DNA of 64,000 nucleotides from Pseudazoarcus pumilus. Lineage in GTDB: Bacteria; Pseudomonadota; Gammaproteobacteria; Burkholderiales; Rhodocyclaceae. The notes under the pieces are model-generated. The model was given only the letters and a program-made list of their open reading frames with translations, was not told where the DNA came from and searched no databases. How positions within the stretch are numbered: the first letter of the stretch is position 1; each line of letters begins with the position of its first letter. Positions 1 through 9,249 of the stretch are shown here, piece by piece. Position numbers and translations under genes: made by a program. Location of the stretch: contig NZ_CP025682.1 of assembly GCF_002872475.1 (NCBI RefSeq), forward strand, positions 1,612,001 through 1,676,000, in the 5' to 3' direction.

Positions 1-37
1 TCCCTCAAGAACTTCGAACCTCCGCTGGGAGGACAGC

Positions 38-601
38 ATGCGAATCGATGCAGGGACCGACGCGGCTGGAGTTCGACAACGTTCCGGGCTAGAATCGCGC
101 CCACGTCACGTGCCGCGGATTGGCGACCGGGCGCCGGTTTTTGCACTGCCGGACGCCGACATGGAAGTGTTCGACCTGGACGAGATGGTCGGCAGCAAGC
201 ACGTCGTGCTGTACTTCTACCCGCGCGACAACACGCCCGGATGCACGCGCCAGGCCGTCGACTTCAGCGACCATGCGCAGGACTTCGAGGAACGCGACTG
301 CGTCGTCGTCGGCGTCAGCCCCGACGATTGTCCGACCCACGCCGAGTTCCGCGACGAGCATGGCCTGTCCGTGCGACTGCTCTCGGACGAGGACGTCGAC
401 ATCTGTCGTCGCTACGGCGTGTGGCAATCGCGCGAGGCAGACGGCGTGCGGCGCACCGGCGTGACGCGCACCACCTTCATCATCGACAAGCGTGGCATCA
501 TCCGCCACATCTTTCGCAACGTCGCACCACGCGGCCATGTGGCCGAGGTCCTGGATACGCTCAGCCAACTGCAAACGGAACACGCACATGCAAATCCTTA
601 A
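38..601 (+). CDS. bcp: Bcp/PrxQ-type thiol peroxidase
   Basis: Cytoplasmic peroxiredoxin that reduces H2O2 and alkyl hydroperoxides. The AhpC/TSA thioredoxin fold covers about residues 28-180. The motif PRDNTPGCT places the peroxidatic Cys at residue 69. The partner Cys usual in E. coli Bcp (five residues later) is Val74; Cys88, Cys98 and Cys123 are the other cysteines, so the recycling mechanism is uncertain. At 187 aa it is about 30 longer than usual. The ATG at 38 has a strong GGGAGGA Shine-Dalgarno (27-33), but homologues begin near residue 25. A GTG at 110, 14 bases after a TAGAAT hexamer (90-95), is a real alternative start. The 3' end overlaps slyD by 14 bases. Confidence 0.93.
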   Translation: MRIDAGTDAAGVRQRSGLESRPRHVPRIGDRAPVFALPDADMEVFDLDEMVGSKHVVLYFYPRDNTPGCTRQAVDFSDHAQDFEERDCVVVGVSPDDCPTHAEFRDEHGLSVRLLSDEDVDICRRYGVWQSREADGVRRTGVTRTTFIIDKRGIIRHIFRNVAPRGHVAEVLDTLSQLQTEHAHANP

Positions 602-1067
602 AGACACCGTCGTCACGCTCGATTACACGGTCACCGACAGCGACGGCAATCTGATCGACGACGGCAAGAACCCGCTGGTGTATCTGCACGGCGGCTATGA
701 CGGCATTTTCCCGCTGATCGAGGAAACACTGCAGGGCAAGGAGGTCGGCGAGACCTTCACCGTCAAGCTGCAGCCCGAAGACGCCTTTGGCGATATCGAC
801 GAAGAACTCGTGCTGATCGAGGAAGCCGCCATGTTCCCCGAGAACATCGAGGTCGGGATGGCCTTCGAGCGCGTCGGCGAAGACGACGAGGAAGACATGG
901 TCTATCGCATCACCGACATCGCCGACGGCAAGGTCGTGGTCGACGGCAACCATCCGCTCGCAGGCATGGCGCTGGTGTTCGACGGCAAGGTCGCCGACGT
1001 GCGCTCGGCCACGCCCGAGGAGATCCAGCACGGCCACGTGCACGGAGCGGGCGGCCATCACCACTGA
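588..1067 (+). CDS. slyD: SlyD-like FKBP-type peptidyl-prolyl isomerase
   Basis: Cytoplasmic prolyl isomerase/chaperone of 159 aa with the split FKBP domain and inserted flap domain of SlyD. FKBP hallmarks are NPLVYLHGGYDGIFPLIEE near residues 25-43 and HPLAGMALVF near 122-131. The C-terminus HGHVHGAGGHHH is a short histidine tail of the kind that binds Ni or Zn in SlyD, though lacking the cysteines of the long E. coli tail. The start lies inside bcp (14-base overlap), so it is probably translated from the bcp transcript. A good hairpin terminator follows within 30 bases. Confidence 0.93.
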   Translation: MQILKDTVVTLDYTVTDSDGNLIDDGKNPLVYLHGGYDGIFPLIEETLQGKEVGETFTVKLQPEDAFGDIDEELVLIEEAAMFPENIEVGMAFERVGEDDEEDMVYRITDIADGKVVVDGNHPLAGMALVFDGKVADVRSATPEEIQHGHVHGAGGHHH

Positions 1068-1092
1068 TCCGCATGCACACAAGGATGTTTCG

Positions 1093-1117
1093 GGGGCCGC
1101 GAAAGCGGCCCCTTTTT
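1093..1117 (+). terminator. Rho-independent terminator of bcp-slyD
   Basis: An 8-bp stem GGGGCCGC/GCGGCCCC closed by a GAAA tetraloop and followed by five T residues, 25 bases after the slyD stop. Confidence 0.9.
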
Positions 1118-1267
1118 AATTTGCGGAGACGTTTTGCGTCAAATTCCCTGGGTTCCTTGTGGTTTATTTCACACCACCGCCTCATGCCCGATGTCGCCCG
1201 CAGGCGCTATGGCACAATCGAGGCGGGAAGACCGGTTGAGACCCCACATGGAGCGCGCGCGTAGCGG

Positions 1268-2212
1268 ATGAAGGCACTGGTCATCGAGGACACCGTCACG
1301 AGCGCGACGCTCATCTGCCAGATGCTCGGCAAGATGGGGCTGGATACGGTCAGGGCGCGCGACGGTCGCAGTGGCATCGAGGCCTTCGAACGCGAACGTC
1401 CCGACCTGGTGTTGCTCGACGTGATCATGCCGGACCTGGACGGTTTCCAGGTTGCGCGCCGCCTGCGCGCCATCGAGCAAGGCGTCGACTGGACGCCCAT
1501 CATCTTCCTGTCCGCACGCGCCAGCGACGACGACCTCGCTCAGGGGATCGACGCCGGTGGTGATGACTATCTGGTCAAGCCGGTGTCCGAAAAGGTGCTC
1601 GGCGCCAAGGTGGCGGCGATGCGCCGCATCGTGCGCATGCGTGAAGTGCTGCTGCGCACCACCCGCAAGCTCGACGAGGCCAACCGCGAGCTCGCGCGCC
1701 GGAACGCGATCGACGGGCTGACCGGCATCGCCAATCGTGGCCGTTTCGACGAGGTGCTCGATCACGAGTGGCGCCGCGCATCGCGCAGCGGCCTGCCGAT
1801 TTCGCTGCTGTTCATCGATGTGGACGAGTTCAAGGCGTTCAACGATGGCCACGGTCATCTGCCCGGCGATGAATGCCTCAAGGATCTTGCCGGGCTGCTG
1901 GAGCAGTCGCTGCGGCGTCCGTCCGATCTGGTCGCCCGCTACGGCGGCGAGGAATTCGCCGTGATCCTCCCCGAGACGGCCGGCGAGGGGGCCGCCTCGG
2001 TGGCTGATAGCGTGATGCGTGCGGTACGCGAAGCGGCGATTCCGCACGGCTTCTCGTCGGTTTCTCCATTCCTGACGATCAGCATCGGCATCGCCACGGC
2101 GGTGCCTGAACGCGGCGACGAACGCGGTTCCGAAATCCTGCTGACGCTCGCCGACGAAGCGCTCTACAAGGCCAAGCGCGCCGGACGCAACCGCGTCGTA
2201 CAGGCCGACTGA
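1268..2212 (+). CDS. Response regulator-diguanylate cyclase (REC-GGDEF)
   Basis: A 314-aa protein predicted to make cyclic di-GMP under phosphorelay control. The receiver domain (1-120) has the acidic pair E7/D8, phosphoacceptor Asp51 in LLDVIMP, and Lys104 in YLVKP. A helical linker (121-147) leads to a GGDEF domain beginning DGLTGIANRGRF. The active-site loop is GGEEF (226-230), an active variant. RxxD at 217-220, five residues upstream, is an intact product-inhibition I-site. No cognate histidine kinase is adjacent, so it is an orphan regulator here. ATG 1268 is the only sensible start; I see no strong Shine-Dalgarno. It converges on gloB with a 10-base gap. Confidence 0.92.
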   Translation: MKALVIEDTVTSATLICQMLGKMGLDTVRARDGRSGIEAFERERPDLVLLDVIMPDLDGFQVARRLRAIEQGVDWTPIIFLSARASDDDLAQGIDAGGDDYLVKPVSEKVLGAKVAAMRRIVRMREVLLRTTRKLDEANRELARRNAIDGLTGIANRGRFDEVLDHEWRRASRSGLPISLLFIDVDEFKAFNDGHGHLPGDECLKDLAGLLEQSLRRPSDLVARYGGEEFAVILPETAGEGAASVADSVMRAVREAAIPHGFSSVSPFLTISIGIATAVPERGDERGSEILLTLADEALYKAKRAGRNRVVQAD

Positions 2213-2222
2213 ACGCGTCTCC

Positions 2223-3014
2223 TCAGAACTCGTCCTTCCATGCACGAAGCGCGGTGAAACAGGCCAGATCACTGGCAGGGCGCCGACCCGTGTGGCGTGT
2301 AACGGCCTTGATCACCGAGGCCGACCCGGTGCGCAGAAAGGGATTGATCGCACGCTCGCGCTCCATCGTGCTGGGCAGCGTGGGCTGTCCGTCCGAACGC
2401 AGACTCCGGCAATGCGCGAACCAGGCATCGCGTTCGGCGTTGTCGGGCTCGGCCGCCTGCGCGAACTTCAGGTTGGCGAGCGTGTATTCGTGGGTGCAAT
2501 ACACGCGTGTGCTGCCGGGCAGGTCCTTGAGGCGTTCGAGCGAGGCGTGCAGTTGCTCCGCAGTGCCGCCCAGCAGCCGCCCGCAGCCGGCAGAGAACAG
2601 GGTGTCGCCCGGAAACAGCAGGTCGCCGGAGAGGAAGGCGATGTGGGTCGCGGTGTGGCCGGGCACCTCGAGCACCTCGAAGGCGCGATCGAGTTCGGGC
2701 AGATCGACGCTGTCGCCATCAGCCAATCCTGCCGTCACACCGGCAATGTCGGCCGCCGCCGGACCGTACACCGGAATGTCGCGTCGTGCGGTCAGCGCGC
2801 CGATTCCGCCGGTGTGGTCGGCATGGTGATGGGTGATGAGAATTGCGGTAAGGTCGAGTCCTTCACGCGCCAGATACGATTCGACCGGGGCCGGGTCGCC
2901 GGGATCGACGACGACGACCTTGTCGCCGCGGCGCAAGGTCCAGATGTAGTTGTCGTTGAACGCGGGCAGCGGAAGAATCTCGAGGCCGGCATCGCCGGGG
3001 GCGTCAATGGTCAT
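2223..3014 (-). CDS. gloB: Hydroxyacylglutathione hydrolase (glyoxalase II)
   Basis: Hydrolyses S-lactoylglutathione to lactate and glutathione, the second step of methylglyoxal detoxification. It is a metallo-beta-lactamase fold protein of 263 aa. THHHADH at residues 61-67 is the THxHxDH dinuclear metal motif. The family N-terminal signature LPLPAFNDNYIW is at 14-25, and the C-terminal glutathione-binding part includes NPFLR. The ATG at 3014 is the only start close to the conserved N-terminus. It overlaps by two bases the start of the divergent methyltransferase, an arrangement treated as a finding. Confidence 0.93.
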   Translation of the reverse strand: MTIDAPGDAGLEILPLPAFNDNYIWTLRRGDKVVVVDPGDPAPVESYLAREGLDLTAILITHHHADHTGGIGALTARRDIPVYGPAAADIAGVTAGLADGDSVDLPELDRAFEVLEVPGHTATHIAFLSGDLLFPGDTLFSAGCGRLLGGTAEQLHASLERLKDLPGSTRVYCTHEYTLANLKFAQAAEPDNAERDAWFAHCRSLRSDGQPTLPSTMERERAINPFLRTGSASVIKAVTRHTGRRPASDLACFTALRAWKDEF

Positions 3015-3789
3015 GTCCTGTACAAGCCTTTCGGAGTGGTTCTCGGGTACGCAGGGCGGATACGTCCTGCGCTGGGAGCAGGCGCACATCGACGCCATCG
3101 TCTCCGACGTGTTCGGTTATAACGCAATGCAGGTCGGCTTGCCAGGGCACGACCTGTTGCGCGCGAGCCGCATCGCCCATCGTTTCGTGCTCGAGACGGA
3201 GTCTTCGCGTGGCGGAGCGGCGGTCTACGCGGAGGCAACCGGGCTGCCCATCGCCACCGCCAGCGTCGATCTCGTCGTGCTGCCCCATGTGCTGGAGTTC
3301 TCGCGCGATCCGCACCGCATCCTGCGCGAGGTCGAGCGCGTGCTGGTGCCCGACGGCAGTCTGGTGCTCGCAGGCTTCAATCCGTTCAGCCTGTTCGGTG
3401 CGCGCCGCCTCTTTTCGCGCTCGTCGGGCGCCTGGCCGTGGCGCGGGCACTATTTCTCGGTGCTGCGGGTGCGCGACTGGCTTACACTGCTCGGCTTCGA
3501 GACGCCGCCCGGCGTGTTCGGCTGCTACGTGCCGCCGGTGCGCACGCAAAAATGGGTCGATCGCTGGCAGTTCCTCGAGCGTGCCGGCAACCGGTGGTGG
3601 CCGGTGTGCGGCGGCTGTTTCGTGTTGCACGGCATCAAGCGCGTGCATGGCATGCGGTTGATCACGCCGCAATGGAAGGCCGAGGCGGTGCCCGCCAAGC
3701 GGCTCACGCCGGCATCGCGTCGCGGTCGCGGCGGCGTCACCACCACCCATAAGGACGAAGAATCAGGAACCCGATGCAGGAACTCGTAG
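3013..3789 (+). CDS. YafS-like SAM-dependent methyltransferase
   Basis: A 258-aa class I methyltransferase (Methyltransf_11 type) of unknown substrate. It occupies the place of E. coli yafS, between gloB and rnhA/dnaQ. The typical N-terminal LSEWF and the motif [20 protein letters not shown], followed by [20 protein letters not shown], are seen. The canonical GxGxG loop of motif I is not obvious, as in other YafS relatives. Starts at 3007 or 3013 are possible; 3013 gives the conventional length. The 3' end overlaps rnhA by 16 bases, indicating an operon. The function is not known to me. Confidence 0.8.
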   Translation: MSCTSLSEWFSGTQGGYVLRWEQAHIDAIVSDVFGYNAMQVGLPGHDLLRASRIAHRFVLETESSRGGAAVYAEATGLPIATASVDLVVLPHVLEFSRDPHRILREVERVLVPDGSLVLAGFNPFSLFGARRLFSRSSGAWPWRGHYFSVLRVRDWLTLLGFETPPGVFGCYVPPVRTQKWVDRWQFLERAGNRWWPVCGGCFVLHGIKRVHGMRLITPQWKAEAVPAKRLTPASRRGRGGVTTTHKDEESGTRCRNS

Positions 3790-4238
3790 ACATCTTTACC
3801 GACGGCGCATGCAGCGGCAACCCCGGCCCGGGTGGCTGGGGTGCGATTCTGCGCGCGGGTGGACAGGAAAAGGAAATCTGGGGCGGCGAGGCGCAGACCA
3901 CCAACAACCGCATGGAGTTGCTGGCCGTGATCCGCGCCCTGGAACTGCTCAAGCGCCCGGTGCACGCGCGCGTGCATACCGACAGTCAGTACGTGCAGAA
4001 GGGTATTTCGGAGTGGATCCACGGCTGGAAGGCGCGCGGCTGGAAGACCGCCGCCAAGGCCCCGGTCAAGAACGCCGACCTGTGGCAGGAGCTGGACCGT
4101 GCGGCCAGCCGCCACAAGGTCGACTGGATCTGGGTGCGTGGCCACGCCGGTCACGTCGAAAATGAACGCGCCGACGCGCTCGCCCGCCAGGGCGTTGCGT
4201 CAGTCAAGCGCAGTGCCACCCCAGCCACCAGCCCCTAG
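3774..4238 (+). CDS. rnhA: Ribonuclease HI
   Basis: Degrades the RNA strand of RNA-DNA hybrids in replication and R-loop removal. At 154 aa it aligns with the E. coli enzyme without gaps through the catalytic core. Asp10, Glu48, Asp70 and Asp134 form the metal-binding DEDD set and His124 is the flexible catalytic histidine. The substrate-handle region [12 protein letters not shown] is at 81-92. It starts inside the preceding methyltransferase gene and is followed two bases later by dnaQ. Unlike E. coli, where rnhA and dnaQ are divergent, here they are co-directional. Confidence 0.97.
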   Translation: MQELVDIFTDGACSGNPGPGGWGAILRAGGQEKEIWGGEAQTTNNRMELLAVIRALELLKRPVHARVHTDSQYVQKGISEWIHGWKARGWKTAAKAPVKNADLWQELDRAASRHKVDWIWVRGHAGHVENERADALARQGVASVKRSATPATSP

Positions 4239-4240
4239 CC

Positions 4241-4969
4241 ATGCGACAAATCGTCCTCGATACCGAAACCACCGGTCTGGACTGGCGCAACGGACACCGC
4301 GTCATCGAGATCGGCTGTGTCGAACTGGTCAACCGCAGCCTGACCGGTCGGCATTTCCACGTTTATCTGAATCCGGAGCGAGAAATCGACGCCGAGGCCG
4401 AGGCCGTGCACGGCATCAGCCTGGACTTTCTCACCGACAAGCCGAAGTTCGAGGCCATCGCGGCCGACTTCGAAGCCTTCGTTGCCGGAGCCGAGTTGCT
4501 CATCCACAACGCCAGTTTCGACGTCGGCTTTCTCAACGCCGAACTGTCGCGCTGTGGGCGCGGCAACGTCGCCAGCTTCTGCCACGGCGTGATCGACACG
4601 CTCAGGCTCGCCAAGGAGCAGAACCCCGGCAAGAAGGCCTCGCTCGATGCGCTTTGCGAGCGCTACGACATCGACAACGGCCACCGTACGCTGCACGGGG
4701 CGCTGCTCGACGCAGAGATTCTCGCCGAGGTCTACCTGGCGATGACGCGCGGCCAGGAGACGCTGGCGATCACGCTCGAAGAGCCATCCAACGGGGCCGA
4801 CATGCCCGCGCGCAGCGTTGCGCCGGACCGGCCGCGACTCAAGGTATTGCGTGCGAATGATGCCGAGCGCGCAGCGCACGCGGCGGTGCTGGCCGACATC
4901 GAGAAAGCCGCCGGACATTGTTTGTGGCTGGCGAAGGTCCAAGCGGCTTCGGAAGCCGAATCGCCCTGA
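4241..4969 (+). CDS. dnaQ: DNA polymerase III epsilon subunit (proofreading 3'-5' exonuclease)
   Basis: Proofreading exonuclease of the replicative polymerase, 242 aa. The DEDDh exonuclease residues are visible: Asp7 and Glu9 (DTET), Asp94 (HNASFDVGFLN), and His152 with Asp157 (LHGALLDAEIL). The sequence QETLAI just after the exonuclease domain resembles the beta-clamp binding motif of E. coli epsilon. The C-terminal tail (about 190-242) is the alpha-subunit tether. It starts two bases after the rnhA stop and converges on the minus-strand gene at 4973 with a three-base gap, so no separate terminator fits. Confidence 0.95.
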   Translation: MRQIVLDTETTGLDWRNGHRVIEIGCVELVNRSLTGRHFHVYLNPEREIDAEAEAVHGISLDFLTDKPKFEAIAADFEAFVAGAELLIHNASFDVGFLNAELSRCGRGNVASFCHGVIDTLRLAKEQNPGKKASLDALCERYDIDNGHRTLHGALLDAEILAEVYLAMTRGQETLAITLEEPSNGADMPARSVAPDRPRLKVLRANDAERAAHAAVLADIEKAAGHCLWLAKVQAASEAESP

Positions 4970-4972
4970 GCT

Positions 4973-5722
4973 TCAGAGGATGAGGGTGTCGCCCGGAACG
5001 CGCCCGCTGCGTTCCAGACGCGACAGCGTAGTCGTCAGATCCAGGCCGGTTCGCTTACGCAATGCGTCTGCACGCTCGTGCAATACATCCAGCGCGCATT
5101 CGATTGGCTCGCCCACTGCCGCCAGCACGATGGCGTTGCCGCTGTTGCACGGCGGCAGGGCCAGTACCCGTTCACCAAAGGCGTCGACGATGCGCGCCAG
5201 ACTTGCGTCGAAGCCGTGCGCATCCCCGAACAGGTTCACGGCGATCAGCCCCTGCGGTGAGAGCCGCTTGCGGGCGGCGGCGTAGAACGCGGCCGTGTCG
5301 AGCGCGCCGGTGCGCGCCTCGGCGTCATAGCCGTCGACCAGGATGCAGTCGAAGGCCGGCCCGTCGGCCTCGATGAAGGCTGCACCGTCGCCGATCTCGA
5401 TGGACAGTCGTGCGTCCGGCGCGGGCAGCTCGAACAGATGGCGCGCGGCCGCGTAAACGCGCGCATCGATCTCGACCACGGTCTGCCAGGTGTGCGCGCA
5501 GTGGCGATGCAGGAACTTCGTCAGCGATCCCGCGCCGAGACCGATCGTAAGCGCCTCGCGCGGCCAGGGCGAGGGGCGCAGCAGCAGACCACACAGTATG
5601 TCGCGCGCGTACTGCAGTTCCAGTGCAACCGGCTCGCGCAGACGCATCGCGCCCTGTACCCATTCCGAACCGAAGTGCAGATAACGTACTCCGTTCTTCT
5701 CGCTGATGTCGATCGAGTTCAC
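4973..5722 (-). CDS. Spermidine-synthase-like methyltransferase-fold protein
   Basis: A 249-aa protein with the spermidine synthase/class I methyltransferase fold. The nucleotide-binding segments are [13 protein letters not shown] (about 60-72), VVEIDARV and GDGAAFI. The GGGDG loop and the aspartates that bind the polyamine in true SpeE are not preserved ([12 protein letters not shown] in their place), so polyamine synthesis should not be assumed. The GTG start at 5722 overlaps the mutS stop as GTGA, so it is probably translationally coupled to mutS. The exact function is unknown. Confidence 0.75.
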   Translation of the reverse strand: MNSIDISEKNGVRYLHFGSEWVQGAMRLREPVALELQYARDILCGLLLRPSPWPREALTIGLGAGSLTKFLHRHCAHTWQTVVEIDARVYAAARHLFELPAPDARLSIEIGDGAAFIEADGPAFDCILVDGYDAEARTGALDTAAFYAAARKRLSPQGLIAVNLFGDAHGFDASLARIVDAFGERVLALPPCNSGNAIVLAAVGEPIECALDVLHERADALRKRTGLDLTTTLSRLERSGRVPGDTLIL

Positions 5723-8313
5723 AGCATCCTCTTGAGCAGATACAGGCGTTCGAGCGCCTCGCGCGGCGACAGGCTGTCGGGGTCGATCTCGTCGAGCGCG
5801 GTGAGCACCGGATGCGAGAGCGAGAGCGGTTCATCGTCGGGCACGGCGGCGAACAAATCCGGCTGCGGCCCGTTGCCGATTTCACGATTTTCCAGCGCGC
5901 GCAGACGGCGGCGTGCCTCGCGAATCACCGGTGCCGGCACGCCCGCCAGGGCGGCGACCTCGATGCCGTAGCTCTGGCTCGCCGGGCCTTCTTCTAGCGC
6001 GTGCAGAAAGACGATGCGGTGGCCGTGCTCGACCGCGTCCAGATGCACGTTCACGCATTCGGGAAACTCGGTGTTGAGCCGCGTCAGTTCGAAGTAGTGG
6101 GTTGCGAACAGCGTCATGCAGCGATTGTGCGTGAGCAGGGCACGCGCGATCGAGAAGGCCAGCGCGAGGCCGTCGAAGGTCGATGTGCCGCGTCCGATCT
6201 CGTCCATCAACACCAGGCTGTGCTCGGTCGAGCCGTGCAGGATGGCCGCCGCCTCGGTCATCTCGACCATGAAGGTCGAGCGCCCCGAGGCCAGGTCGTC
6301 GGAGGCGCCGATGCGCGTGAAGATGGCGTCCACCGGGCCGATGCGCGCGGCCGATGCCGGTACGAAGGCGCCCACATGCGCGAGCAGCACGATCAGTGCG
6401 ACCTGGCGCATGAAGGTCGATTTGCCGCCCATGTTCGGGCCGGTAATCATCAGCATGCGGCGCGTCGCGCTCAGGCGGCAGTCGTTGGAGATGAAGTTCT
6501 CGACTTCGCGCTCGACCACCGCATGGCGGCCGCGCTCGATCTCCAGTCCCGGTGAATCGACGAACACCGGGCGGCAGTAGTCGTGGCGCAGTGCGATCTC
6601 CGCGAAAGCGGCCAGCCCGTCGAGCAATGCGAGCGCGCGCGCGATGCGCTGCAGCGCCGGAATCTCGCCCGCCAGCGCTTCGAGCACTTCGTCGTAGAGC
6701 AGCTTCTCGCGCGCCAGCGCGCGCTCCTGCGCGGACAGTGCCTTGTCCTCGAAGGCCTTGAGTTCCGGCGTGATGTAGCGCTCCACGTTCTTCAGCGTCT
6801 GGCGCCGACGGTAATCGTCGGGCACCTTGTCGGCGTGCACGCGCCCGACCTCGATGTAGAAACCGTGCACGCGGTTGTATTCGACCTTGAGGGTCGAAAT
6901 GCCGCTGCGTTCGCGCTCGCGCACCTCGAGCGCCATCAGGAACTCGCCGCAGTTGCTCTGGATGCCACGCAGTTCATCGAGCTCGGCGTCGAAGCCCGGT
7001 GCGATTACGCCGCCGTCTCGCACCATTGCCCCCGGCTCGGCGTCGATTGCGCGGACGAGCAACTCGCAGGCGGCATCCGGTCGTGTCAGATCGGCACGGA
7101 TACCGGCCAGCAGGTCGGCCTCGGCCACACCGATCGCGGACTGCAGCGAGGGCAGGGCGGCCAGCGCCTCGCGCAGCGCCGCGAGGTCGCGCGGGCGCGC
7201 GCTGCGCAGTGCCACACGGGCCGTGATGCGATCGACGTCGGCAATGCCGCGCAGGGCGCTGCGTACGTCGCCCAGGCGACGGCCATCGCCGTCGCCGATC
7301 AGTTCGGCCACCGTGGCGTGACGCTGCGCGGCATGTGCGCGCTCACGCAGCGGATGATGCAGGGCATGGCGCAGCCAGCGCGACCCCATGCTGGTGGCGC
7401 AGCAGTCGAGCAGCGAGAGCAGCGTGGGCGAGGCCTCGCCGCGCAGGGTCTCGGTCAGTTCCAGGTTGCGCCGCGTCGCGGCGTCCAGGCGCAGGGTCGC
7501 GGATTCGTGCTCGACCGTGAGCGTGGTGACGTGTTGCAGCGCCTGGCGCTGCGTGCCACTGGCGTACTCGAACAGCGCGGCGAGCGCGGCCAGCCCGGTG
7601 TCGAGTTCGTCGGCGCCGAAGCCGGCCAGATCCTGCGTGGCGAAATGGGCGGTGAGCAGGCGCGTGCCGTTGGCCGCGTCGAACTGCCAGTCGGGCAGGC
7701 GGCGCGTGGTGGGCGCGAGCGTGTCGAGCAGGGGCAGCGTGAGACCGTCGGGAATCAGCACCTCGGCCGGGCGCAGGCGCTCGAACTGGCTGGCAAGCTG
7801 CTCGGCGGGGCACTCCATCGCGCGCAGATCGCCGTTGGCCAGATTGAGCCAGGCCAGCCCCAGCGTGCCGCGCGAGAGCGTCAGTGCCAACAGCAAGGCA
7901 TCGCGTCGGTCGTCGAGCAGGGCCGCGTCGGTGAGCGTGCCGGGCGTGACGATGCGGCTCACGGCGCGCTCCATGGGCCCTTTGGTCGCGCCGGGCTCGC
8001 CCACCTGCTCGGCGATCACGATGGATTCGCCCAGTTTCACGAGTCGCGCCAGATACTGTTCGACGGCATGGAAGGGCACGCCGGCCATGCGGATCGGCGC
8101 GCCGCCGGATTGCCCGCGCGTGGTCAGCGTGATGTCGAGCAGGCGCGCGGCGCGCTCGGCATCCTCGAAGAACAGCTCGTAGAAGTCCCCCATGCGGTAG
8201 AACAGCAGCAGGTCGGGATACTGCGCCTTGATGCGCAGGTACTGCTGCATCATCGGCGTGTGGCCGGCGATGGAGGATTCGTCGAAGGCGGGCGTGGCGG
8301 CGGCTCGGGACAA
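5719..8313 (-). CDS. mutS: DNA mismatch repair protein MutS
   Basis: Recognises mismatches and short loops and starts methyl- or nick-directed repair with Mut[12 protein letters not shown] near residues 40-50 contains the Phe-x-Glu mismatch-reading motif. The ABC ATPase has Walker [10 protein letters not shown] and the signature/Walker [14 protein letters not shown]. The C-terminal tetramer/clamp-interaction tail is present. The start is uncertain. The conserved residues HTP before MMQQY lie upstream of the first ATG (8253), so I chose the TTG at 8313 (864 aa). The ATG would give 844 aa. Transcribed with suhB upstream. Confidence 0.95.
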   Translation of the reverse strand: MSRAAATPAFDESSIAGHTPMMQQYLRIKAQYPDLLLFYRMGDFYELFFEDAERAARLLDITLTTRGQSGGAPIRMAGVPFHAVEQYLARLVKLGESIVIAEQVGEPGATKGPMERAVSRIVTPGTLTDAALLDDRRDALLLALTLSRGTLGLAWLNLANGDLRAMECPAEQLASQFERLRPAEVLIPDGLTLPLLDTLAPTTRRLPDWQFDAANGTRLLTAHFATQDLAGFGADELDTGLAALAALFEYASGTQRQALQHVTTLTVEHESATLRLDAATRRNLELTETLRGEASPTLLSLLDCCATSMGSRWLRHALHHPLRERAHAAQRHATVAELIGDGDGRRLGDVRSALRGIADVDRITARVALRSARPRDLAALREALAALPSLQSAIGVAEADLLAGIRADLTRPDAACELLVRAIDAEPGAMVRDGGVIAPGFDAELDELRGIQSNCGEFLMALEVRERERSGISTLKVEYNRVHGFYIEVGRVHADKVPDDYRRRQTLKNVERYITPELKAFEDKALSAQERALAREKLLYDEVLEALAGEIPALQRIARALALLDGLAAFAEIALRHDYCRPVFVDSPGLEIERGRHAVVEREVENFISNDCRLSATRRMLMITGPNMGGKSTFMRQVALIVLLAHVGAFVPASAARIGPVDAIFTRIGASDDLASGRSTFMVEMTEAAAILHGSTEHSLVLMDEIGRGTSTFDGLALAFSIARALLTHNRCMTLFATHYFELTRLNTEFPECVNVHLDAVEHGHRIVFLHALEEGPASQSYGIEVAALAGVPAPVIREARRRLRALENREIGNGPQPDLFAAVPDDEPLSLSHPVLTALDEIDPDSLSPREALERLYLLKRML

Positions 8314-8330
8314 GGCGGGCGGGGCGGCGT

Positions 8331-9119
8331 TCAGCGCGCGCGCATGTGTTTCTGCACGATGGGCAGCAACTGTGCGAACAGCTTCGGAGGGGCGGCGACG
8401 ACGCGGCCACTGTCGAGATGGCCGGAGTCGCCGTCGAAATCGGTGACCAGGCCGCCGGCCTCCTGAATCAGCAGCGCACCGGCGGCCATGTCCCAGATCT
8501 GCAGGCCGGCTTCCCAGAAGCCGTCGATGCGCCCGCAGGCGACCCAGGCCAGGTCCAGCGCCGCGGCGCCCGGGCGGCGCAGGCCGGAAGTCTTCTGCGT
8601 GAGTTCGCGAAACGCGCCGATGTAGGCTTCCAGATCGTCGTCGCTGCGGAACGGAAAACCGGTGCCGATCAGCGAGTCTGCCAGGCGGGTGCAGCGCGAC
8701 ACGCGGATGCGACGGTCGTTGAGAAAGGCGCCCGCGCCCCTGGAGGCAGTGAACAGTTCGTTGCGCACCGGGTCGAAGACGACGCCGTGCTCGACCGAAC
8801 CGTTCTTCGCCAGTGCGATCGAAATGGCGTATTGCGGGAAGCCGTGGATGAAATTGGTGGTGCCGTCGAGCGGGTCGATGATCCAGCAGTACTCCGACTC
8901 GCCGGAGCGTCCCGACTCCTCTGCTAGAATCGCATGGTCCGGATAGGTGTCGCGCAGCACCTCGATGATGGCTGCCTCGGCGGCGCGGTCGACTTCGGTG
9001 ACGAAATCGTTGGGCGCCTTCGATTGCACGGTGACGAGATCGAGTTGCAGCGACGCGCGGTTGATGACGCTCGCCGCGCGGCGGGCTGCCTTGACTGCGA
9101 TGTTCAGGATCGGATGCAT
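8331..9119 (-). CDS. suhB: Inositol monophosphatase family protein SuhB
   Basis: Mg-dependent phosphatase fold of 262 aa. In bacteria SuhB also joins rRNA antitermination complexes. The Li-sensitive phosphatase motifs are all seen: EESGR (about 67-71), [15 protein letters not shown] (79-93), and [15 protein letters not shown] near 211-225. The ATG at 9119 is followed by mutS after a short gap. A TAGAAT -10-like hexamer lies 71 bases upstream on the minus strand. A related possibility is a pure inositol phosphatase role, since the sequence cannot separate the two. Confidence 0.93.
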   Translation of the reverse strand: MHPILNIAVKAARRAASVINRASLQLDLVTVQSKAPNDFVTEVDRAAEAAIIEVLRDTYPDHAILAEESGRSGESEYCWIIDPLDGTTNFIHGFPQYAISIALAKNGSVEHGVVFDPVRNELFTASRGAGAFLNDRRIRVSRCTRLADSLIGTGFPFRSDDDLEAYIGAFRELTQKTSGLRRPGAAALDLAWVACGRIDGFWEAGLQIWDMAAGALLIQEAGGLVTDFDGDSGHLDSGRVVAAPPKLFAQLLPIVQKHMRAR

Positions 9120-9190
9120 GGGGGAGAGGTCTCTGCTGTGCGCCGCCCCCTAGCGGAAAAGCGGCGCCGATGGGTATCGAACGACCGCGC

Positions 9191-9196
9191 ATTCTA
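9191..9196 (-). promoter_or_regulatory. Candidate -10 element for suhB-mutS
   Basis: TAGAAT on the minus strand in the 130-base suhB/trmJ divergent gap, 71 bases before the suhB ATG. No convincing -35 is seen. The same hexamer recurs upstream of several genes in this window. Confidence 0.4.
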
Positions 9197-9249
9197 ACCG
9201 TTTTCGCGCCGCGAATCTCCGCGCGGAGCGCACTACAAGCACATTCCAG

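Noticed and set aside
3007-3009. ATG at 3007 as start of the methyltransferase
   Set aside because: It is possible, but 3013 gives the conventional N-terminus; neither has a decisive ribosome site.
6583-8466. A 627-codon plus-strand frame opposite mutS
   Set aside because: Composition is Arg/Gln/Ala rich with no motif, and it mirrors the mutS reading frame.
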